Of a stretch of 64,000 nt of DNA, positions 25,559 to 36,147 are shown one piece after another; position 1 is the first letter of the stretch, and every line of letters begins with the position of its first letter. The stretch lies in NCBI RefSeq assembly GCF_014268815.2, contig NZ_JABWRE020000001.1, forward strand, positions 5,089,001-5,153,000, read 5' to 3'. Below the pieces are notes generated by a model, which saw only the letters and a program-made list of their open reading frames with translations, was not told where the DNA came from and made no database searches. The stretch is from Pseudomonas urmiensis (GTDB taxonomy: Bacteria > Pseudomonadota > Gammaproteobacteria > Pseudomonadales > Pseudomonadaceae). The position numbers and the translations under genes were made by a program.

Positions 25559-27703
25559 ATGCCCAGCAAGAACCCCGACGCCCCCCGTGAAAGCCAGCTC
25601 GCCGGCACCCAGACCCCCGACCGCGCCAACACCAATGCCAAGCTGCAGAGCCTGGAAAACTTCCGTGGCGATGCTACCGGCGAAGCGTTGCGCACCAATC
25701 AGGGGGTGAAGATAGCCGACAACCAGAACTCTCTCAAAGCCGGCGCGCGCGGGCCTTCGCTGCTCGAAGACTTCATCATGCGCGAGAAGATCACCCACTT
25801 CGACCATGAGCGCATTCCCGAGCGTATCGTTCACGCCCGTGGCACCGGTGCGCATGGTTACTTTCAGAGCTATGGCGACCATGCCGAGCTGACCAAGGCT
25901 GGGTTCCTGCGCGATCCAGAGAAAATCACCCCGGTGTTCGTGCGCTTTTCCACAGTGCAGGGGCCGCGTGGCTCTGGCGACACGGTGCGCGACGTGCGCG
26001 GTTTTGCCGTGAAGTTCTACACCGATGAGGGCAATTTCGACCTGGTTGGCAACAACATGCCGGTGTTCTTTATCCAGGATGCGATCAAGTTTCCCGACTT
26101 TGTCCATGCGGTGAAGCCCGAACCGCACAACGAGATCCCCACTGGAGGCTCGGCCCACGACACCTTCTGGGACTTCGTCTCGCTGGTGCCGGAGTCGGCG
26201 CACATGGTCATCTGGGCCATGTCTGACCGCGCCATTCCGCGCAGCCTGCGGATGATGGAAGGCTTTGGCGTGCATACCTTCCGCCTGATCAACGCCGAGG
26301 GTGTGGCCAGCTTCGTCAAATTCCACTGGAAGCCCCGTCAGGGTGTGCACTCGGTATTGTGGGACGAAGCGCAAAAACTGGCAGGCAAAGACACCGACTA
26401 CCATCGCCGTGACCTGTGGGAAGCGATCGAAACGGGTGACTATCCGGAGTGGGAGCTGGGCGTACAGATCGTGCCGGAGGCGGATGAGCACAAGTTCGAC
26501 TTCGACCTGCTCGACCCGACCAAGATCATCCCCGAAGAGCTGGTGCCGGTGACCCCGCTGGGCAAGATGGTGCTCAACCGCAACCCGGACAACTTCTTTG
26601 CCGAGGTCGAGCAGATCGCCTTCTGCCCCGGACACATCGTGCCGGGTATCGACTTCACCAACGACCCGCTCTTGCAGGGCCGGCTGTTCTCCTACACCGA
26701 TACCCAGATCAGCCGCCTGGGTGGGCCGAACTTCCATGAAATCCCGATCAACCGCCCGGTTGCGCCCAATCACAACGGTCAGCGCGATGCCTTGCACCGC
26801 ATGACCATCGACAAGGGGCGCGCCTCCTACGAGCCCAACAGTATCGACGGCGGCTGGCCTAAGGAAACCCCACCAGCCCCGCAAGATGGCGGATTCGAGA
26901 GCTATCAGGAGCGTATCGACGCCAACAAGATCCGCCAACGCAGTGACTCGTTCAGCGACCACTTCTCGCAGGCGCGGTTGTTCTTCCAGAGCATGAGCGC
27001 GCATGAGCAACAGCACATCATCAAGGCCTACAGCTTTGAGTTGGGCAAAGTTGAGCGCGAGCATATTCGAGCGCGCGAGGTGAACGAGATTCTCGCCAAC
27101 ATCGATCTGAAGTTGGCGGCGGCAGTGGCGGCCAACCTGGGTTTGCCGGTGCCGAAGAAGGGCACGGTGCAGGTCAAGGGTTCGAAACTGGCCAAATCGC
27201 CGGCGTTGAGCCAGATGAATCACCCCGGCAGTGTGGGGATCAAGGGGCGCAAGATCGCCCTGCTGGTGGCCGATGGGGTCGATGGCGCGGATGTCGACAG
27301 GTTGGTCAAGGCGCTGGAAGCGCAAAGTGCCCGGCCGTTGCTGTTGGGGCCGAGTTCGGCGCCAGTGAAGACTGCCGATGGCCAGGCGCTGGCGGTGGAT
27401 GCGTCGATGGAGGGAATGCCGTCGGTGCTGGTCGACGGGGTTTTGGTTCCGGCTGGCAAGGCTTCGCTGCAGGCGCTGGGTGAAAGTGGCCTGGCCAAGC
27501 ATTACTTGCTTGAGGCCTATAAGCACCTCAAGGCGATAGGCGTGGCTAAGGACGCCAAGGCATTGCTGGACAAGCTGGGGCTCAAGGAAGACAAGGGGTT
27601 GCTGGTCGGAGATGATCAGAAAGCAGTCGATGCCTTCGTCAAGGCAGTGGAAGGGCATCGAGTCTGGGAGCGCGAGGCGGCCGCTGAATCTGTTCCGGCG
27701 TGA
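25559..27703 (+). CDS. katE: Monofunctional large-subunit catalase HPII
   Basis: A 714-residue clade 2 catalase. The catalytic histidine is H92 in [13 protein letters not shown], the distal asparagine sits in [10 protein letters not shown], and the heme tyrosine is in [11 protein letters not shown]-terminal DJ-1/flavodoxin-like domain (about 560-714, starting [14 protein letters not shown]) is typical of HPII. It removes H2O2 in the cytosol. A GAGGAGAG ribosome site precedes the ATG. The related E. coli gene is RpoS-controlled; the sequence here shows no clear matching promoter. Confidence 0.97.
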   Translation: MPSKNPDAPRESQLAGTQTPDRANTNAKLQSLENFRGDATGEALRTNQGVKIADNQNSLKAGARGPSLLEDFIMREKITHFDHERIPERIVHARGTGAHGYFQSYGDHAELTKAGFLRDPEKITPVFVRFSTVQGPRGSGDTVRDVRGFAVKFYTDEGNFDLVGNNMPVFFIQDAIKFPDFVHAVKPEPHNEIPTGGSAHDTFWDFVSLVPESAHMVIWAMSDRAIPRSLRMMEGFGVHTFRLINAEGVASFVKFHWKPRQGVHSVLWDEAQKLAGKDTDYHRRDLWEAIETGDYPEWELGVQIVPEADEHKFDFDLLDPTKIIPEELVPVTPLGKMVLNRNPDNFFAEVEQIAFCPGHIVPGIDFTNDPLLQGRLFSYTDTQISRLGGPNFHEIPINRPVAPNHNGQRDALHRMTIDKGRASYEPNSIDGGWPKETPPAPQDGGFESYQERIDANKIRQRSDSFSDHFSQARLFFQSMSAHEQQHIIKAYSFELGKVEREHIRAREVNEILANIDLKLAAAVAANLGLPVPKKGTVQVKGSKLAKSPALSQMNHPGSVGIKGRKIALLVADGVDGADVDRLVKALEAQSARPLLLGPSSAPVKTADGQALAVDASMEGMPSVLVDGVLVPAGKASLQALGESGLAKHYLLEAYKHLKAIGVAKDAKALLDKLGLKEDKGLLVGDDQKAVDAFVKAVEGHRVWEREAAAESVPA

Positions 27704-27736
27704 GATTTTTGGGGCTGCACAGCAGCCCCAAAATTT

Positions 27737-28444
27737 TCAACCCTGATGCGGTACCAGCACCACCTGCGCTGGCAGCGAGCGCTGAATTTCATGCTTCTGC
27801 TTCAGCTCAAAGCCACTGTCGAGCTTGCGCACGCGCTTTTCCAGCAAGGTTTTCAACCAGGGCGCATCGTCAGTGCGCGGCACCTGGAAGACCACGTCGC
27901 ACTGATAATTCACCACATCCGCGGCAATGTCATCGAGCTGGCGGCGCATGGCGCGGCTGTCGGTGGTCTTCAGCGCCACCACAGTGCTCGGCGCAGACGG
28001 ATCGATCACTCGCGCCTTGGGCTTGGCCTCAGCCGCCTTGAGCGCAGCTTCCGCGCGCTCAAGCTCAGCCTTGCGTGCCTGGGCCACGGCATCACCGCCG
28101 GTGATGGCAGGTGCACGCGGCATCAGTGCCCGTGCACGCGCCAGGGCAGTGGCGGCAGCATTGACATCGCCCTTTTGCAGCACGATCTGGCTACGGCGCA
28201 GATAGGCTTCGGCCAATTGCCGCTGATACTGTTCAACACGGGCATCGTCAGGCGATTGCGCCTGCAAGGCGGTCAACTGATCTTCGGCTGTGGCCAGCTC
28301 GTTGCTGGCAATGCTCTGCTCCAGTTGCCCCCAGGCATCAGGCTGGGCAGGCGCGGTCGATTGTTCGACCGGGGCGCTGGAACACGCGGCCAGGAACAAC
28401 GAAAACACGGCAACAAGCAGATAACGGGAGGCGAACGGCTTCAT
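27737..28444 (-). CDS. Lipoprotein, PA5502-like
   Basis: A 235-residue lipoprotein (signal MKPFASRYLLVAVFSLFLAACSS). The middle is helical with repeated Gln/Ala/Leu segments resembling TPR repeats (AEAYLRRSQIVLQKGDVNAA, about 40-110), then an Ala-rich coiled coil with KAEAKPK, and a C-terminal beta part. The family is conserved next to znuB in pseudomonads. Function is not known. It may be in the same transcript direction as znuB but lies downstream of it. Confidence 0.8.
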   Translation of the reverse strand: MKPFASRYLLVAVFSLFLAACSSAPVEQSTAPAQPDAWGQLEQSIASNELATAEDQLTALQAQSPDDARVEQYQRQLAEAYLRRSQIVLQKGDVNAAATALARARALMPRAPAITGGDAVAQARKAELERAEAALKAAEAKPKARVIDPSAPSTVVALKTTDSRAMRRQLDDIAADVVNYQCDVVFQVPRTDDAPWLKTLLEKRVRKLDSGFELKQKHEIQRSLPAQVVLVPHQG

Positions 28445-28571
28445 TCCTGCGACTCTCTATTTGCGCAAAAAGCGAGCAAGTCTACACCCAGGTGCGCACG
28501 CTCGAAAACAAGTCTTACAGACCCTTTACCCGCGAAAAGGTTGCAGGATGCGCCTGCGCGCACCCAGATTT

Positions 28572-29354
28572 TCAGCGCTTCGGCACCGCCAGGCTCAGCA
28601 AGAATAGCACCGCCGCGCAGACCACGATCGATGGGCCGGCCGGGGTGTCCTTGAACCAGGACATCGCCAGGCCGCCGCATACCGCCGTGATCCCCAGCAG
28701 GCTGGCGCCCAGCGCCATCTGCTCGGGCGAGCGGGCGTGACGCTGCGCCGCAGCCGCTGGAATGATCAGCAACGAGGTGATCAGCAACACGCCGACGATC
28801 TTCATCGCCACGGCAATCACGACCGCGATCAACAGCATCAGCGCCATGCGCAGGGCCGCCACCGGCAGGCCTTCGACCATCGCCAGCTCTTCGTGCACGG
28901 TGATCGCCAGCAGTGGCCGCCACAGTGCACCGAGCAGCAGCAGGACCAGCGCACTGCCGCCGAGGATCCAGCCCAGGTCAGTCGGGCTGATCGCCAGCAG
29001 GTCGCCGAACAGATAGGCCATCAGGTCGATGCGCACATCGTGCATGAAGCTCAGCACCACCAGGCCCAGCGACAAGGTGCTGGGTGCGAGGATGCCGAGC
29101 AAGGTGTCGGAGGCCAGCGGCTGACGTTGTTGCAGGGTCACCAGCAGGATCGCCAGCAACAGGCAGCCAACCGTCACCGCCAACGCTGGGCTCACGTCCA
29201 GCACGAAACCCAGTGCTACCCCGAGTAAAGCGGCGTGGGACAGGGTATCGCCGAAGTAGGCCATCCGCCGCCAGACCACGAAAGACCCCAGGGGGCCGGC
29301 CACCACAGCCAAGGACAGTCCCGCGAGCAGGGCGTAGAGAAGAAAATCAGCCAT
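28572..29354 (-). CDS. znuB: Zinc ABC transporter permease
   Basis: A 260-residue permease with about eight helices; begins [20 protein letters not shown]. The family motif [22 protein letters not shown] appears near residue 25 (here [14 protein letters not shown]). It forms the membrane channel of ZnuABC. The start overlaps the last codons of znuC by 8 bases. Expression should be repressed by Zur under zinc sufficiency, through the upstream zur-znuCB transcript. Confidence 0.95.
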   Translation of the reverse strand: MADFLLYALLAGLSLAVVAGPLGSFVVWRRMAYFGDTLSHAALLGVALGFVLDVSPALAVTVGCLLLAILLVTLQQRQPLASDTLLGILAPSTLSLGLVVLSFMHDVRIDLMAYLFGDLLAISPTDLGWILGGSALVLLLLGALWRPLLAITVHEELAMVEGLPVAALRMALMLLIAVVIAVAMKIVGVLLITSLLIIPAAAAQRHARSPEQMALGASLLGITAVCGGLAMSWFKDTPAGPSIVVCAAVLFLLSLAVPKR

Positions 29355-30120
29355 GCTTGCAGTGCTCTCCGTGAACATGGGTGCCGGGGGCGACCACCGA
29401 GCCATGCAGGTCGTGGCTGTGATCGTGATGGTGGTGGTAGATCGCCAGGCTAGGTGCGTTCTGGCCGAACAGCTCGACGAAGGCTGGGTCGCCACTGACC
29501 TGCTCCGGATGGCCCGAGCAGCACACATGGCGGTTCAGACAGACCACCTGGTCGGTGGTGCTCATCACTAGGTGCAGGTCGTGCGAGACCATCAGCACGC
29601 CGCAGCCGTGGCGGTCGCGCAGGCGGGTGATCAGGTTGTACAGCTCGGTCTGGCCGACCACGTCGACGCCCTGCACCGGCTCGTCGAGCACCAGCAGTTG
29701 CGGCTCGCGCAGCAGCGCCCGGGCCAGCAGCACACGCTGCATCTCACCACCGGAGATGTTCTGGATCGGGTTGTCGATGACCTGTTCGGCGCCCACTTCC
29801 TGCAACGCTGAAACGGCTGCCGCGCGGTCTACACCGGGCACCAGGCGCAAGAAGCGCAGTACCGACAGCGGCAGCGTCGGGTCGACCTGGATCTTCTGCG
29901 GCATGTAGCCGATGCGCAGCTTGGGCTTGCGCCAGACCTTGCCCCGATGGGGCTTGAGCAGGCCCAGCACGGCACGCACCAGGGTGGTCTTGCCGGCGCC
30001 ATTGGGGCCGATCAGGGTGACGATCTGGCCAGGCGCCACTGCCAGGTCAATGTTGTCCAGAACCGCTTCGCCTGCGAACGTGACCCCGACCTGTTCGAGG
30101 CGGATCAGTGCATCGCTCAT
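29347..30120 (-). CDS. znuC: Zinc ABC transporter ATP-binding protein
   Basis: A 257-residue ATPase. Walker [10 protein letters not shown], signature ISGGEMQR and Walker [13 protein letters not shown] are intact. The C-terminus is a histidine-rich tail ([13 protein letters not shown] and GEHCKHG), likely a zinc sensor or buffer. Its ATG overlaps the zur stop codon, so zur and znuC are coupled. It energises zinc import with ZnuA and ZnuB. Confidence 0.96.
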   Translation of the reverse strand: MSDALIRLEQVGVTFAGEAVLDNIDLAVAPGQIVTLIGPNGAGKTTLVRAVLGLLKPHRGKVWRKPKLRIGYMPQKIQVDPTLPLSVLRFLRLVPGVDRAAAVSALQEVGAEQVIDNPIQNISGGEMQRVLLARALLREPQLLVLDEPVQGVDVVGQTELYNLITRLRDRHGCGVLMVSHDLHLVMSTTDQVVCLNRHVCCSGHPEQVSGDPAFVELFGQNAPSLAIYHHHHDHSHDLHGSVVAPGTHVHGEHCKHG

Positions 30121-30602
30121 GCCGCGCCTCGGCAGTTGCCGCACAGGCCCACCACTTCCACGGTCTGGGTTTCGACGCTGAAACCGACGGCCTTGGCGCT
30201 GGCGACGATGGCGCCGCTGATGCTGTCTTGCTCAAGCTCGATGGCCACGTGGCATGCGCGGCAGATCAAGAACTGACCCTGGTGCGCGTGCTCAGGATGG
30301 CTGCAGCCGATAAACGCGTTGAGCGAGGCGATGCGGTGCACCAGGCCGTTTTCCAGGAGGAAATCCAGCGCCCGGTACACGGTTGGCGGCGCTGCGCGGC
30401 GGCCGTCCTGCTCACTGAGCACTGCGAGGATGTCGTAGGCGCCCAGCGGCTTGTGGCTCTGCCAGACCAGCTCCAGCACCCGGCGGCGCAAGGCAGTCAG
30501 GCGCAGGCCTTGGCGGATGCAGATGGCATCGGCTTCGGCCAGGGCGCTGTGCACGCAATGGGAATGGTCGTGGGGACGGTGAGCCAGCGGCGTGATGGAC
30601 AT
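30117..30602 (-). CDS. zur: Zinc uptake regulator, Fur family
   Basis: A 161-residue repressor. An N-terminal winged helix (about 25-85, with [13 protein letters not shown] and TVYRALDFL) is followed by a dimerisation domain with CxxC pairs C-RA-C and C-GN-C for structural zinc and histidines in SHPEHAHQG. It represses znu genes when zinc is plentiful. It is first in the zur-znuCB operon, and it diverges from znuA with a Zur-like operator between them. Confidence 0.94.
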   Translation of the reverse strand: MSITPLAHRPHDHSHCVHSALAEADAICIRQGLRLTALRRRVLELVWQSHKPLGAYDILAVLSEQDGRRAAPPTVYRALDFLLENGLVHRIASLNAFIGCSHPEHAHQGQFLICRACHVAIELEQDSISGAIVASAKAVGFSVETQTVEVVGLCGNCRGAA

Positions 30603-30628
30603 GAGCGGCGACGGTTCTGAATGGAGAC

Positions 30629-30641
30629 GTTATTATGTTAC
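30629..30641. promoter_or_regulatory. Candidate Zur operator between zur and znuA
   Basis: GTTATTATGTTAC agrees at 10 of 13 positions with the Zur-box core GTTATAATATAAC used by gamma-proteobacteria. It lies 27 bases from the zur start and 28 from the znuA start, so one site could control both. Confidence 0.6.
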
Positions 30642-30668
30642 CTGTTTCTGACAAGTCGAGTATTCACC

Positions 30669-31586
30669 GTGCCCCGTTTCCTTGTCCTTTTTGTCGCTTT
30701 TTTCGCCTGTTCTGCCCAGGCTGACGTCCGCGTGCTGACCAGCATCAAGCCCTTGCAGCAGATTGCCGCGGCGGTGCAAGACGGCGTTGGCAGCCCTGAC
30801 GTGCTGCTGCCGCCTGGTGCCTCGCCGCACCACTACGCCTTGCGCCCTTCCGACGTACGGCGCGTGGGCGATGCGGACCTGTTGTACTGGATCGGCCCGG
30901 ACATGGAAAACTTCCTGCCGCGCGTCCTCAACGCCCGCAGCAAGCCAAGCGTTGCCGTGCAGTCGCTGCCCGGCATGCAACTGCGCCACTTTGGCGAGGA
31001 CAGCCATTCGCACGATGAAGGTGGGCACGACGACCATGACGATCACGACCATGATCACCGCCCAGGCAGCCTGGATGCGCATTTGTGGTTGTCGTCGGTC
31101 AATGCGCGGGTGATTGCCGCGAAGATGGCCGCAGACCTGGCCAAGGTCGATCCAGCCAATGCGGCGCGTTACCAGGGCAATCTCAAAGCCTTCGACGAGC
31201 GGCTGGACGCGTTGGACCAGCGTATCAAGGCACGCGTGGCTGGGGTGGCCAACAAGCCGTACTTCGTGTTCCACGAGGCCTTCGACTACTTCGAGGCCAA
31301 CTATGGCCTCAAGCACACTGGGGTATTTAGCGTTGCCTCGGAAGTGCAGCCAGGGGCGCAGCACGTGGCGGCGATGCGCAAGCGCCTGCAGGAAGTGGGC
31401 AAGACGTGTGTATTCAGCGAGCCGCCGCTGCGCCCGCGTTTGGCTGAGACGCTGACTGCCGGGTTACCGGTGCGCCTGGCCGAGCTGGATGCCTTGGGTG
31501 GCACGGACCCTGTGGATGGCAAGGGCTATGAGCGCTTGCTGGAGAAGCTGGGCAGCGATCTGGCGGGGTGCCTGGAGCAATTGTGA
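30669..31586 (+). CDS. znuA: Zinc ABC transporter periplasmic binding protein
   Basis: A 305-residue cluster A-I binding protein with a Sec signal ending in CSAQA-DV. The zinc site histidines are in SPHHYALRPSD, LDAHLWLS and FHEAFDYF. A flexible histidine/aspartate-rich loop (HSHDEGGHDDHDDHDHDH, about residues 116-133) is typical of ZnuA and probably captures zinc. The start is taken as GTG 30669 because the longer frame begins on top of the Zur operator. A REP pair follows. Confidence 0.93.
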   Translation: MPRFLVLFVAFFACSAQADVRVLTSIKPLQQIAAAVQDGVGSPDVLLPPGASPHHYALRPSDVRRVGDADLLYWIGPDMENFLPRVLNARSKPSVAVQSLPGMQLRHFGEDSHSHDEGGHDDHDDHDHDHRPGSLDAHLWLSSVNARVIAAKMAADLAKVDPANAARYQGNLKAFDERLDALDQRIKARVAGVANKPYFVFHEAFDYFEANYGLKHTGVFSVASEVQPGAQHVAAMRKRLQEVGKTCVFSEPPLRPRLAETLTAGLPVRLAELDALGGTDPVDGKGYERLLEKLGSDLAGCLEQL

Positions 31587-31601
31587 TGCACTGCTGACGC
31601 T

Positions 31602-31650
31602 ACGCGGGGCAAGCCTGCTCCCACGCCTGGGAGCGGGCTTGCACCGCGAT
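31602..31650. repeat. Degenerate REP pair, locus 7
   Basis: Two inverted REP copies almost touch here; each has one changed base (GCCTGCTCCC and CTTGCACCGCG). Confidence 0.8.
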
Positions 31651-31662
31651 AGGCCACTGGCT

Positions 31663-32613
31663 TTACAGCGCGAACGGCAATTTCAACGCCACCTGCTGAC
31701 GCTGCGCCAGTCGCACCTCAAACTCGCTCGGGTCGTGGATCATCACATCCATCCCGGCAAACGACTCGGCTGCGATCAGGCGCGACAGCCAGAAGCGCAC
31801 GCAGGCCACCCGCAGCATCACCGGCCAAAGCTCGGCTTCCGCCGCAGTGAACGGCCGCAGCCCGGCGTAGGCCCCCAGCAGCGCCTGCGCGCGTGGCAGG
31901 TCGATGCCGGACTTATCATCCAGGCACCAGTCATTCACGGTAATGGCGATGTCATACAGCATCGGCCCCGAGCAGGCGTTGTAGAAGTCGATCAGCCCCG
32001 TCAGGTGGGTGCCTTCGAACATCACGTTGTCGCGGAACAGGTCAGCGTGCAGGTTGGCCCGTGGTAGCGCGAGAAGCTGCGCCTTGTGTGCGGCGATCTC
32101 ATCCAGTGCAGGCTGCAACAGGCGCTGTTGCGCCTCGCTCAGGTGCGAAATCAACTCGGCGCCAGACTCCAGCATCCAGTCCAGACCTCGGTCGGTCTTG
32201 CGCTCCAGGGTGTTGTCGCGCGTGGCCAGGTGAATGTGCGCCAACAATTCGCCAACTTGAGCACAGTGCTGATTGTTCGGCACCTTGATGTGCTTACCCG
32301 ACAGTCGTGGCTGCAACAGTGCCGGCTTGCCGTTGAGCTCGCGCAGGCCATTACCCTCGCGATCACGCACGGCGTAAGGCACTGGCATGTCGGCTTGGTG
32401 CAGCACATCGAGCAGGTCGATGAAGAACGGCATGTCTTCGGCAGGGCCGCGTTCGATCAGCGTCAGCACGAACTCACCCTGTTCGAGGCTGACGAAGAAG
32501 TTGCTGTTCTCGGTACCGGCGGCAATGCCCTGGAAGTCGAGCAGACGGCCCAGCTCATACGGCGCCAGAAAGGTTTCCAGCTCGGGCCGGGACACAGGGG
32601 TGAAAACTGACAT
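31663..32613 (-). CDS. thrB: Homoserine kinase, ThrB type II (aminoglycoside phosphotransferase fold)
   Basis: A 316-residue kinase of the APH fold, not the GHMP fold of E. coli ThrB. The catalytic loop NLHADLFRDNV (Asp in HAD) and metal-binding LIDFYNA are visible, and the nucleotide loop lies in GTENSNFFV. It phosphorylates homoserine on the way to threonine. Pseudomonads use this form. It is adjacent to the DUF2782 gene and polA as in the genus. Confidence 0.93.
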   Translation of the reverse strand: MSVFTPVSRPELETFLAPYELGRLLDFQGIAAGTENSNFFVSLEQGEFVLTLIERGPAEDMPFFIDLLDVLHQADMPVPYAVRDREGNGLRELNGKPALLQPRLSGKHIKVPNNQHCAQVGELLAHIHLATRDNTLERKTDRGLDWMLESGAELISHLSEAQQRLLQPALDEIAAHKAQLLALPRANLHADLFRDNVMFEGTHLTGLIDFYNACSGPMLYDIAITVNDWCLDDKSGIDLPRAQALLGAYAGLRPFTAAEAELWPVMLRVACVRFWLSRLIAAESFAGMDVMIHDPSEFEVRLAQRQQVALKLPFAL

Positions 32614-32682
32614 GATGAAAAGTTGCCCATGCGGGCACTTCCGCCGGGAAGTGCCAGGTTGATGTGAACGGTACGCGTCAGA

Positions 32683-32970
32683 TTACCACTCGAAGATCTT
32701 CCACGACGGAATCAGCATGTCCGGCTGGTCGGATCGAATGAAATTGCCGTCGGAGCCGTCGGCGCGTACCAGGAAATAAGGTTTGCCGTTTTTCGGCGTG
32801 ATTTTGATCGCATACAGGAAGCCGTTTTGACGGTACTCCTGAATGGTTCGATCGCCTTCCGTGCGAATGGTCACATCGGGATCTGCCGATGGGGCGTCGT
32901 CCGCCGCCTGGGTGACGATAGGCGTGGTTGCCAGAAGGCCGAGCAGTAACAGGCGATTGAGTGTCCGCAT
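32683..32970 (-). CDS. DUF2782 domain exported protein
   Basis: A 95-residue protein with a cleavable signal ([18 protein letters not shown]) and a small beta domain: [24 protein letters not shown]. This is the DUF2782 family, found beside thrB or polA in gamma-proteobacteria. Function unknown; probably periplasmic. It is divergent from polA. Confidence 0.88.
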   Translation of the reverse strand: MRTLNRLLLLGLLATTPIVTQAADDAPSADPDVTIRTEGDRTIQEYRQNGFLYAIKITPKNGKPYFLVRADGSDGNFIRSDQPDMLIPSWKIFEW

Positions 32971-33045
32971 GATAACCTTGTCCCTTTGTCGTCAATGACT
33001 CCGGCTATTCTAGCGCCGGACCCGCCGAAAAGGTTGATTCTCCTC

Positions 33046-35811
33046 ATGAGCCAAGCGCCTCTCGTCCTGGTGGACGGTTCTTCATACCTCTACCGCGCCT
33101 TTCACGCGCTGCCGCCGCTGACCACGTCCAAAGGTCTGCCGACCGGCGCGGTCAAGGGCGTGCTGAACATGCTCAAGAGCCTGCGCAAGCAATACCCTGA
33201 CAGCTTGTTCGCGGTGGTCTTCGACGCCAAGGGCGGGACCTTCCGCGACGCCATGTTCGCCGAATACAAGGCCAACCGCCCAAGCATGCCGGATGACCTG
33301 CGCGTGCAGGTCGAGCCCCTGCACGCCAGCGTCAAGGCGCTGGGCTATCCACTGCTGTGCGTAGAAGGCGTCGAGGCCGATGACGTGATCGGCACCCTGG
33401 CCCGCAGCAGTGCGGCAGCCGGCCGTCCGGTGATCATTTCGACCGGCGACAAGGACATGGCCCAATTGGTGGACGGGCACATTACCCTGGTCAACACCAT
33501 GACCGGTAGCGTGCTGGATATTGCTGGCGTGCACGAGAAATTCGGCGTCGGCCCGGAACATATCATCGACTTCCTGGCGCTGATGGGCGACAAGGTCGAC
33601 AACATTCCTGGCGTGCCAGGCGTCGGCGAGAAGACCGCCGTGGGCCTGCTGACCGGGATCGGCGGTGGCCTGCGCGAGGTCTACGACAACCTCGACAAGG
33701 TCCCTGCCCTGCCGATTCGCGGCGCCAAGGGCCTGCCGGCCAAGCTGGAGGAGCATCGCGACGCGGCGTTCCTGTCGTACGAACTGGCGACCATCAAGGT
33801 CGACGTGCCGCTGGATATCGAAGTCGATGCGCTGGTGTGTGGCGAACCGGACCGCGAAGCCTTGCTGGCGCTATACACCGAGATGGAGTTCAAAAGCTGG
33901 ATCGCCGAAGTTCAGCGCGATGCAGTCAAGGTTGGCGAAGTGATTACGCCAGTTGAAGAACCGCAGGCCAAGGTCGAGCCGCAATACGAAACCATCCTCG
34001 ACCAGGCGCGTTTCGACCTGTGGTTGGAGAAACTGCGCCAGGCATCGCTGTTTGCCTTCGACACGGAAACCACCAGCCTCGATGCCCAGCAGGCCAAGTT
34101 GGTCGGCCTGTCGTTCGCGGTGGAACCGCACGTGGCCGCGTATGTGCCGCTGGCCCATGACTACGAAGGCGCCCCGGTCCAACTGGATCGCGACGCTGTA
34201 CTGCTGGCGCTCAAGCCGCTGCTGGAAGACCCGACCAAGGGCAAGATCGGCCAGAACGCCAAGTACGACATCAATATCCTGGCCAACTGCGCGATTGGTG
34301 GCGACCAGGCGCACGGCATCGACATGCGCGGTGTGGCTTACGACACCATGCTCGAATCCTACGTGCTCAACTCCACCGCTACCCGGCACGACATGGATAG
34401 CCTGGCGCAGAAGTATCTGGACCACACCACCATTGCCTTCGAAGACATCGCCGGCAAAGGCGCCAAGCAGCTGACCTTCAACCAGATTCACCTGGACAAG
34501 GCCGGGCCTTACGCCGCCGAAGATGCCGACATCACCTTGCGCCTGCACCAAGCGTTGCAGGCACGCCTGGCCAAGACGCCCAGCGTGCAGCCGGTATTGA
34601 TGGACCTCGAAATGCCGCTGGTGCCGGTCTTGGCCAAGATCGAGCGCCAAGGCGCGCTGGTCGATGCCAACTTGCTGGCGATCCAGAGTGGCGAGCTGGG
34701 CGTGAAGATGGCTGAGCTGGAGCGCGAAGCCTTTGCCTTGGCCGGTGAAGAGTTCAACCTGGGCTCGCCCAAGCAGCTTGGCGTGATCCTGTATGACAAG
34801 CTGGGCATGCCGGTGCTGAGCAAGACCACCAAGGGCCAGGCTTCGACCGCCGAAGCGGTGCTGGCCGAGCTGGCCGAGCAGGATTACCCGCTGCCCAAGG
34901 TGCTGATGCAGTACCGCAGCCTGAGCAAGCTGAAGAACACCTACACCGACAAGCTGCCGCACCAGATCAACCCGCGCACTGGGCGCATCCACACCTCCTA
35001 TCAGCAGGCGGTGGCGGCCACGGGGCGTTTGTCGTCGAACGACCCGAACTTGCAGAACATCCCGATTCGGACTGCCGAAGGACGGCGTATTCGCCAGGCG
35101 TTCGTGGCCAGCCCCGGCTACAAGCTGTTGGCTGCCGACTATTCGCAGATCGAGCTGCGCATTATGGCCCACCTGGCCAAGGACGAAGGCCTGTTGCATG
35201 CCTTCCGCAATGACCTCGATGTGCACCGGGCGACGGCTGCAGAAGTGTTTGGCGTGGATCTGGCGGCTGTTACCACCGACCAGCGTCGCAGCGCCAAGGC
35301 GATCAACTTCGGCCTGATCTATGGCATGAGCGCCTTCGGCCTGGCCAAGCAGATTGGCGTCGATCGCAAACAGTCGCAGGACTACATCGACCGTTACTTC
35401 GCCCGCTACCCTGGGGTGCTGGCCTACATGGAGCGCACTCGCGCCCAGGCCGCCGAACAGGGCTTCGTCGAAACCCTGTTCGGCCGTCGCTTGTACCTGC
35501 CGGACATCAACGCGAAAAACCCGGCGCTGCGCAAAGGTGCCGAGCGCACGGCGATCAACGCGCCGATGCAGGGCACGGCAGCAGACATCATCAAGCGCGC
35601 CATGGTCGCGGTGGATGGCTGGTTGAGTGGCAGCGGCCTGGATGCTCGAGTGATCCTGCAGGTGCACGATGAATTGGTGCTGGAAGTGCGCGAAGACCTG
35701 GTCGAGCAGGTGAAGGAGCAAATTCGCCCGTACATGAGCAATGCCGCGCAGCTCGACGTGCCGTTGCTGGTCGAAGTAGGTGTTGGCTCGAATTGGGACG
35801 AAGCTCACTAA
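33046..35811 (+). CDS. polA: DNA polymerase I
   Basis: A 921-residue protein with three domains. The 5'-3' exonuclease covers about 1-290 ([20 protein letters not shown] start, then [11 protein letters not shown] and [18 protein letters not shown]). The 3'-5' exonuclease covers about 325-515, with the DxE motif in [11 protein letters not shown]. The polymerase covers about 540-921: motif [15 protein letters not shown], motif [18 protein letters not shown], motif [11 protein letters not shown]. It fills gaps and removes RNA primers. ATG 33046 is the standard start; an in-frame start 20 codons earlier would run into the divergent promoter. Confidence 0.98.
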   Translation: MSQAPLVLVDGSSYLYRAFHALPPLTTSKGLPTGAVKGVLNMLKSLRKQYPDSLFAVVFDAKGGTFRDAMFAEYKANRPSMPDDLRVQVEPLHASVKALGYPLLCVEGVEADDVIGTLARSSAAAGRPVIISTGDKDMAQLVDGHITLVNTMTGSVLDIAGVHEKFGVGPEHIIDFLALMGDKVDNIPGVPGVGEKTAVGLLTGIGGGLREVYDNLDKVPALPIRGAKGLPAKLEEHRDAAFLSYELATIKVDVPLDIEVDALVCGEPDREALLALYTEMEFKSWIAEVQRDAVKVGEVITPVEEPQAKVEPQYETILDQARFDLWLEKLRQASLFAFDTETTSLDAQQAKLVGLSFAVEPHVAAYVPLAHDYEGAPVQLDRDAVLLALKPLLEDPTKGKIGQNAKYDINILANCAIGGDQAHGIDMRGVAYDTMLESYVLNSTATRHDMDSLAQKYLDHTTIAFEDIAGKGAKQLTFNQIHLDKAGPYAAEDADITLRLHQALQARLAKTPSVQPVLMDLEMPLVPVLAKIERQGALVDANLLAIQSGELGVKMAELEREAFALAGEEFNLGSPKQLGVILYDKLGMPVLSKTTKGQASTAEAVLAELAEQDYPLPKVLMQYRSLSKLKNTYTDKLPHQINPRTGRIHTSYQQAVAATGRLSSNDPNLQNIPIRTAEGRRIRQAFVASPGYKLLAADYSQIELRIMAHLAKDEGLLHAFRNDLDVHRATAAEVFGVDLAAVTTDQRRSAKAINFGLIYGMSAFGLAKQIGVDRKQSQDYIDRYFARYPGVLAYMERTRAQAAEQGFVETLFGRRLYLPDINAKNPALRKGAERTAINAPMQGTAADIIKRAMVAVDGWLSGSGLDARVILQVHDELVLEVREDLVEQVKEQIRPYMSNAAQLDVPLLVEVGVGSNWDEAH

Positions 35812-35895
35812 ACGGCGTAGGAAAGATGTGTAGGATCTGCGCTGTAGTGTCGCGGATCCGACGCTGGCCTGGTGCCATTAGAACGGGAGTTTCAT

Positions 35896-35916
35896 GAAAC
35901 TATCGCAAATAGTTTC
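35896..35916. promoter_or_regulatory. Perfect dyad upstream of the ersA promoter
   Basis: GAAACTAT-CGCAA-ATAGTTTC, an 8-bp inverted repeat with a 5-base spacer. It lies 10 bases before the -35 element. It has no T-tract, so an operator for an unknown regulator is likelier than a terminator. Confidence 0.45.
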
Positions 35917-35926
35917 CAGAGCTTCG

Positions 35927-35954
35927 GAACTAAACCGGTGAAGCGGAACTCAGA
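35927..35954 (+). promoter_or_regulatory. AlgU (sigma-22)-type promoter of ersA
   Basis: GAACTA (-35) and TCAGA (-10) are separated by 17 bases and fit the AlgU consensus GAACTT-N16/17-TCnnA. Transcription would begin near 35960, giving an RNA of about 131 bases up to the terminator. ErsA of P. aeruginosa is AlgU-dependent and about 132 nt. Confidence 0.7.
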
Positions 35955-35959
35955 GTAAC

Positions 35960-36090
35960 TGAATGGCTGGTGAAGCCTTTCGATGCTCCTATGTTGTGTT
36001 AAGTGTTGGCAGATACCTGGACCCCGCCCTAGCGGTCCAGACTTGAACCCCAGACTTCCCCCTCCCCATATGAAGTCCGGGGTTTTTTTT
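35960..36090 (+). ncRNA. ersA: ErsA small RNA (Spot 42-like position)
   Basis: A non-coding interval between polA and engB, the position of Spot 42 in E. coli and of ErsA in Pseudomonas. It has an inner stem TGGACC/GGTCCA, a single-stranded C-rich segment (TCCCCCTCCCC in the last loop), and a rho-independent terminator with T8. ErsA is an Hfq-bound envelope-stress RNA that represses algC and oprD translation in P. aeruginosa. Position, promoter and length all agree; the targets in this strain are inference. Exact ends are not certain. Confidence 0.85.
36048..36090 (+). terminator. Rho-independent terminator of ersA
   Basis: CCCC-A-GACTTC pairs with GAAGTC-C-GGGG (one A/C mismatch) across a pyrimidine-rich loop, followed by eight Ts. 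Confidence 0.9.
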
Positions 36091-36147
36091 GCCTGCGATT
36101 CAGGATTTCACAGCGTGGGGGCCGCTTCGCAGCCCCAAAAATCTAAA

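Larger units (their letters stand above)
35812..36147 (+). other. 336-bp gene-free region: polA 3' end, dyad, AlgU promoter and ersA
   Basis: The first 85 bases after polA hold no recognised gene. Next come a perfect dyad (35896-35916), an AlgU-type promoter and the sRNA gene ersA (about 35960-36090). The last 55 bases lie between ersA and the convergent engB stop codon. Confidence 0.8.

Noticed and set aside
25523..27658. 711-codon frame antisense to katE
   Set aside because: It mirrors katE codons; katE has all catalase motifs, and the antisense product matches nothing.
30621..30668. znuA translation from ATG 30621
   Set aside because: This start would lie on the Zur-like site and add a short hydrophobic prefix before a complete signal peptide that begins at GTG 30669.
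33871..35808. 645-codon frame antisense to polA
   Set aside because: It is a shadow of polA; no start context or known family.
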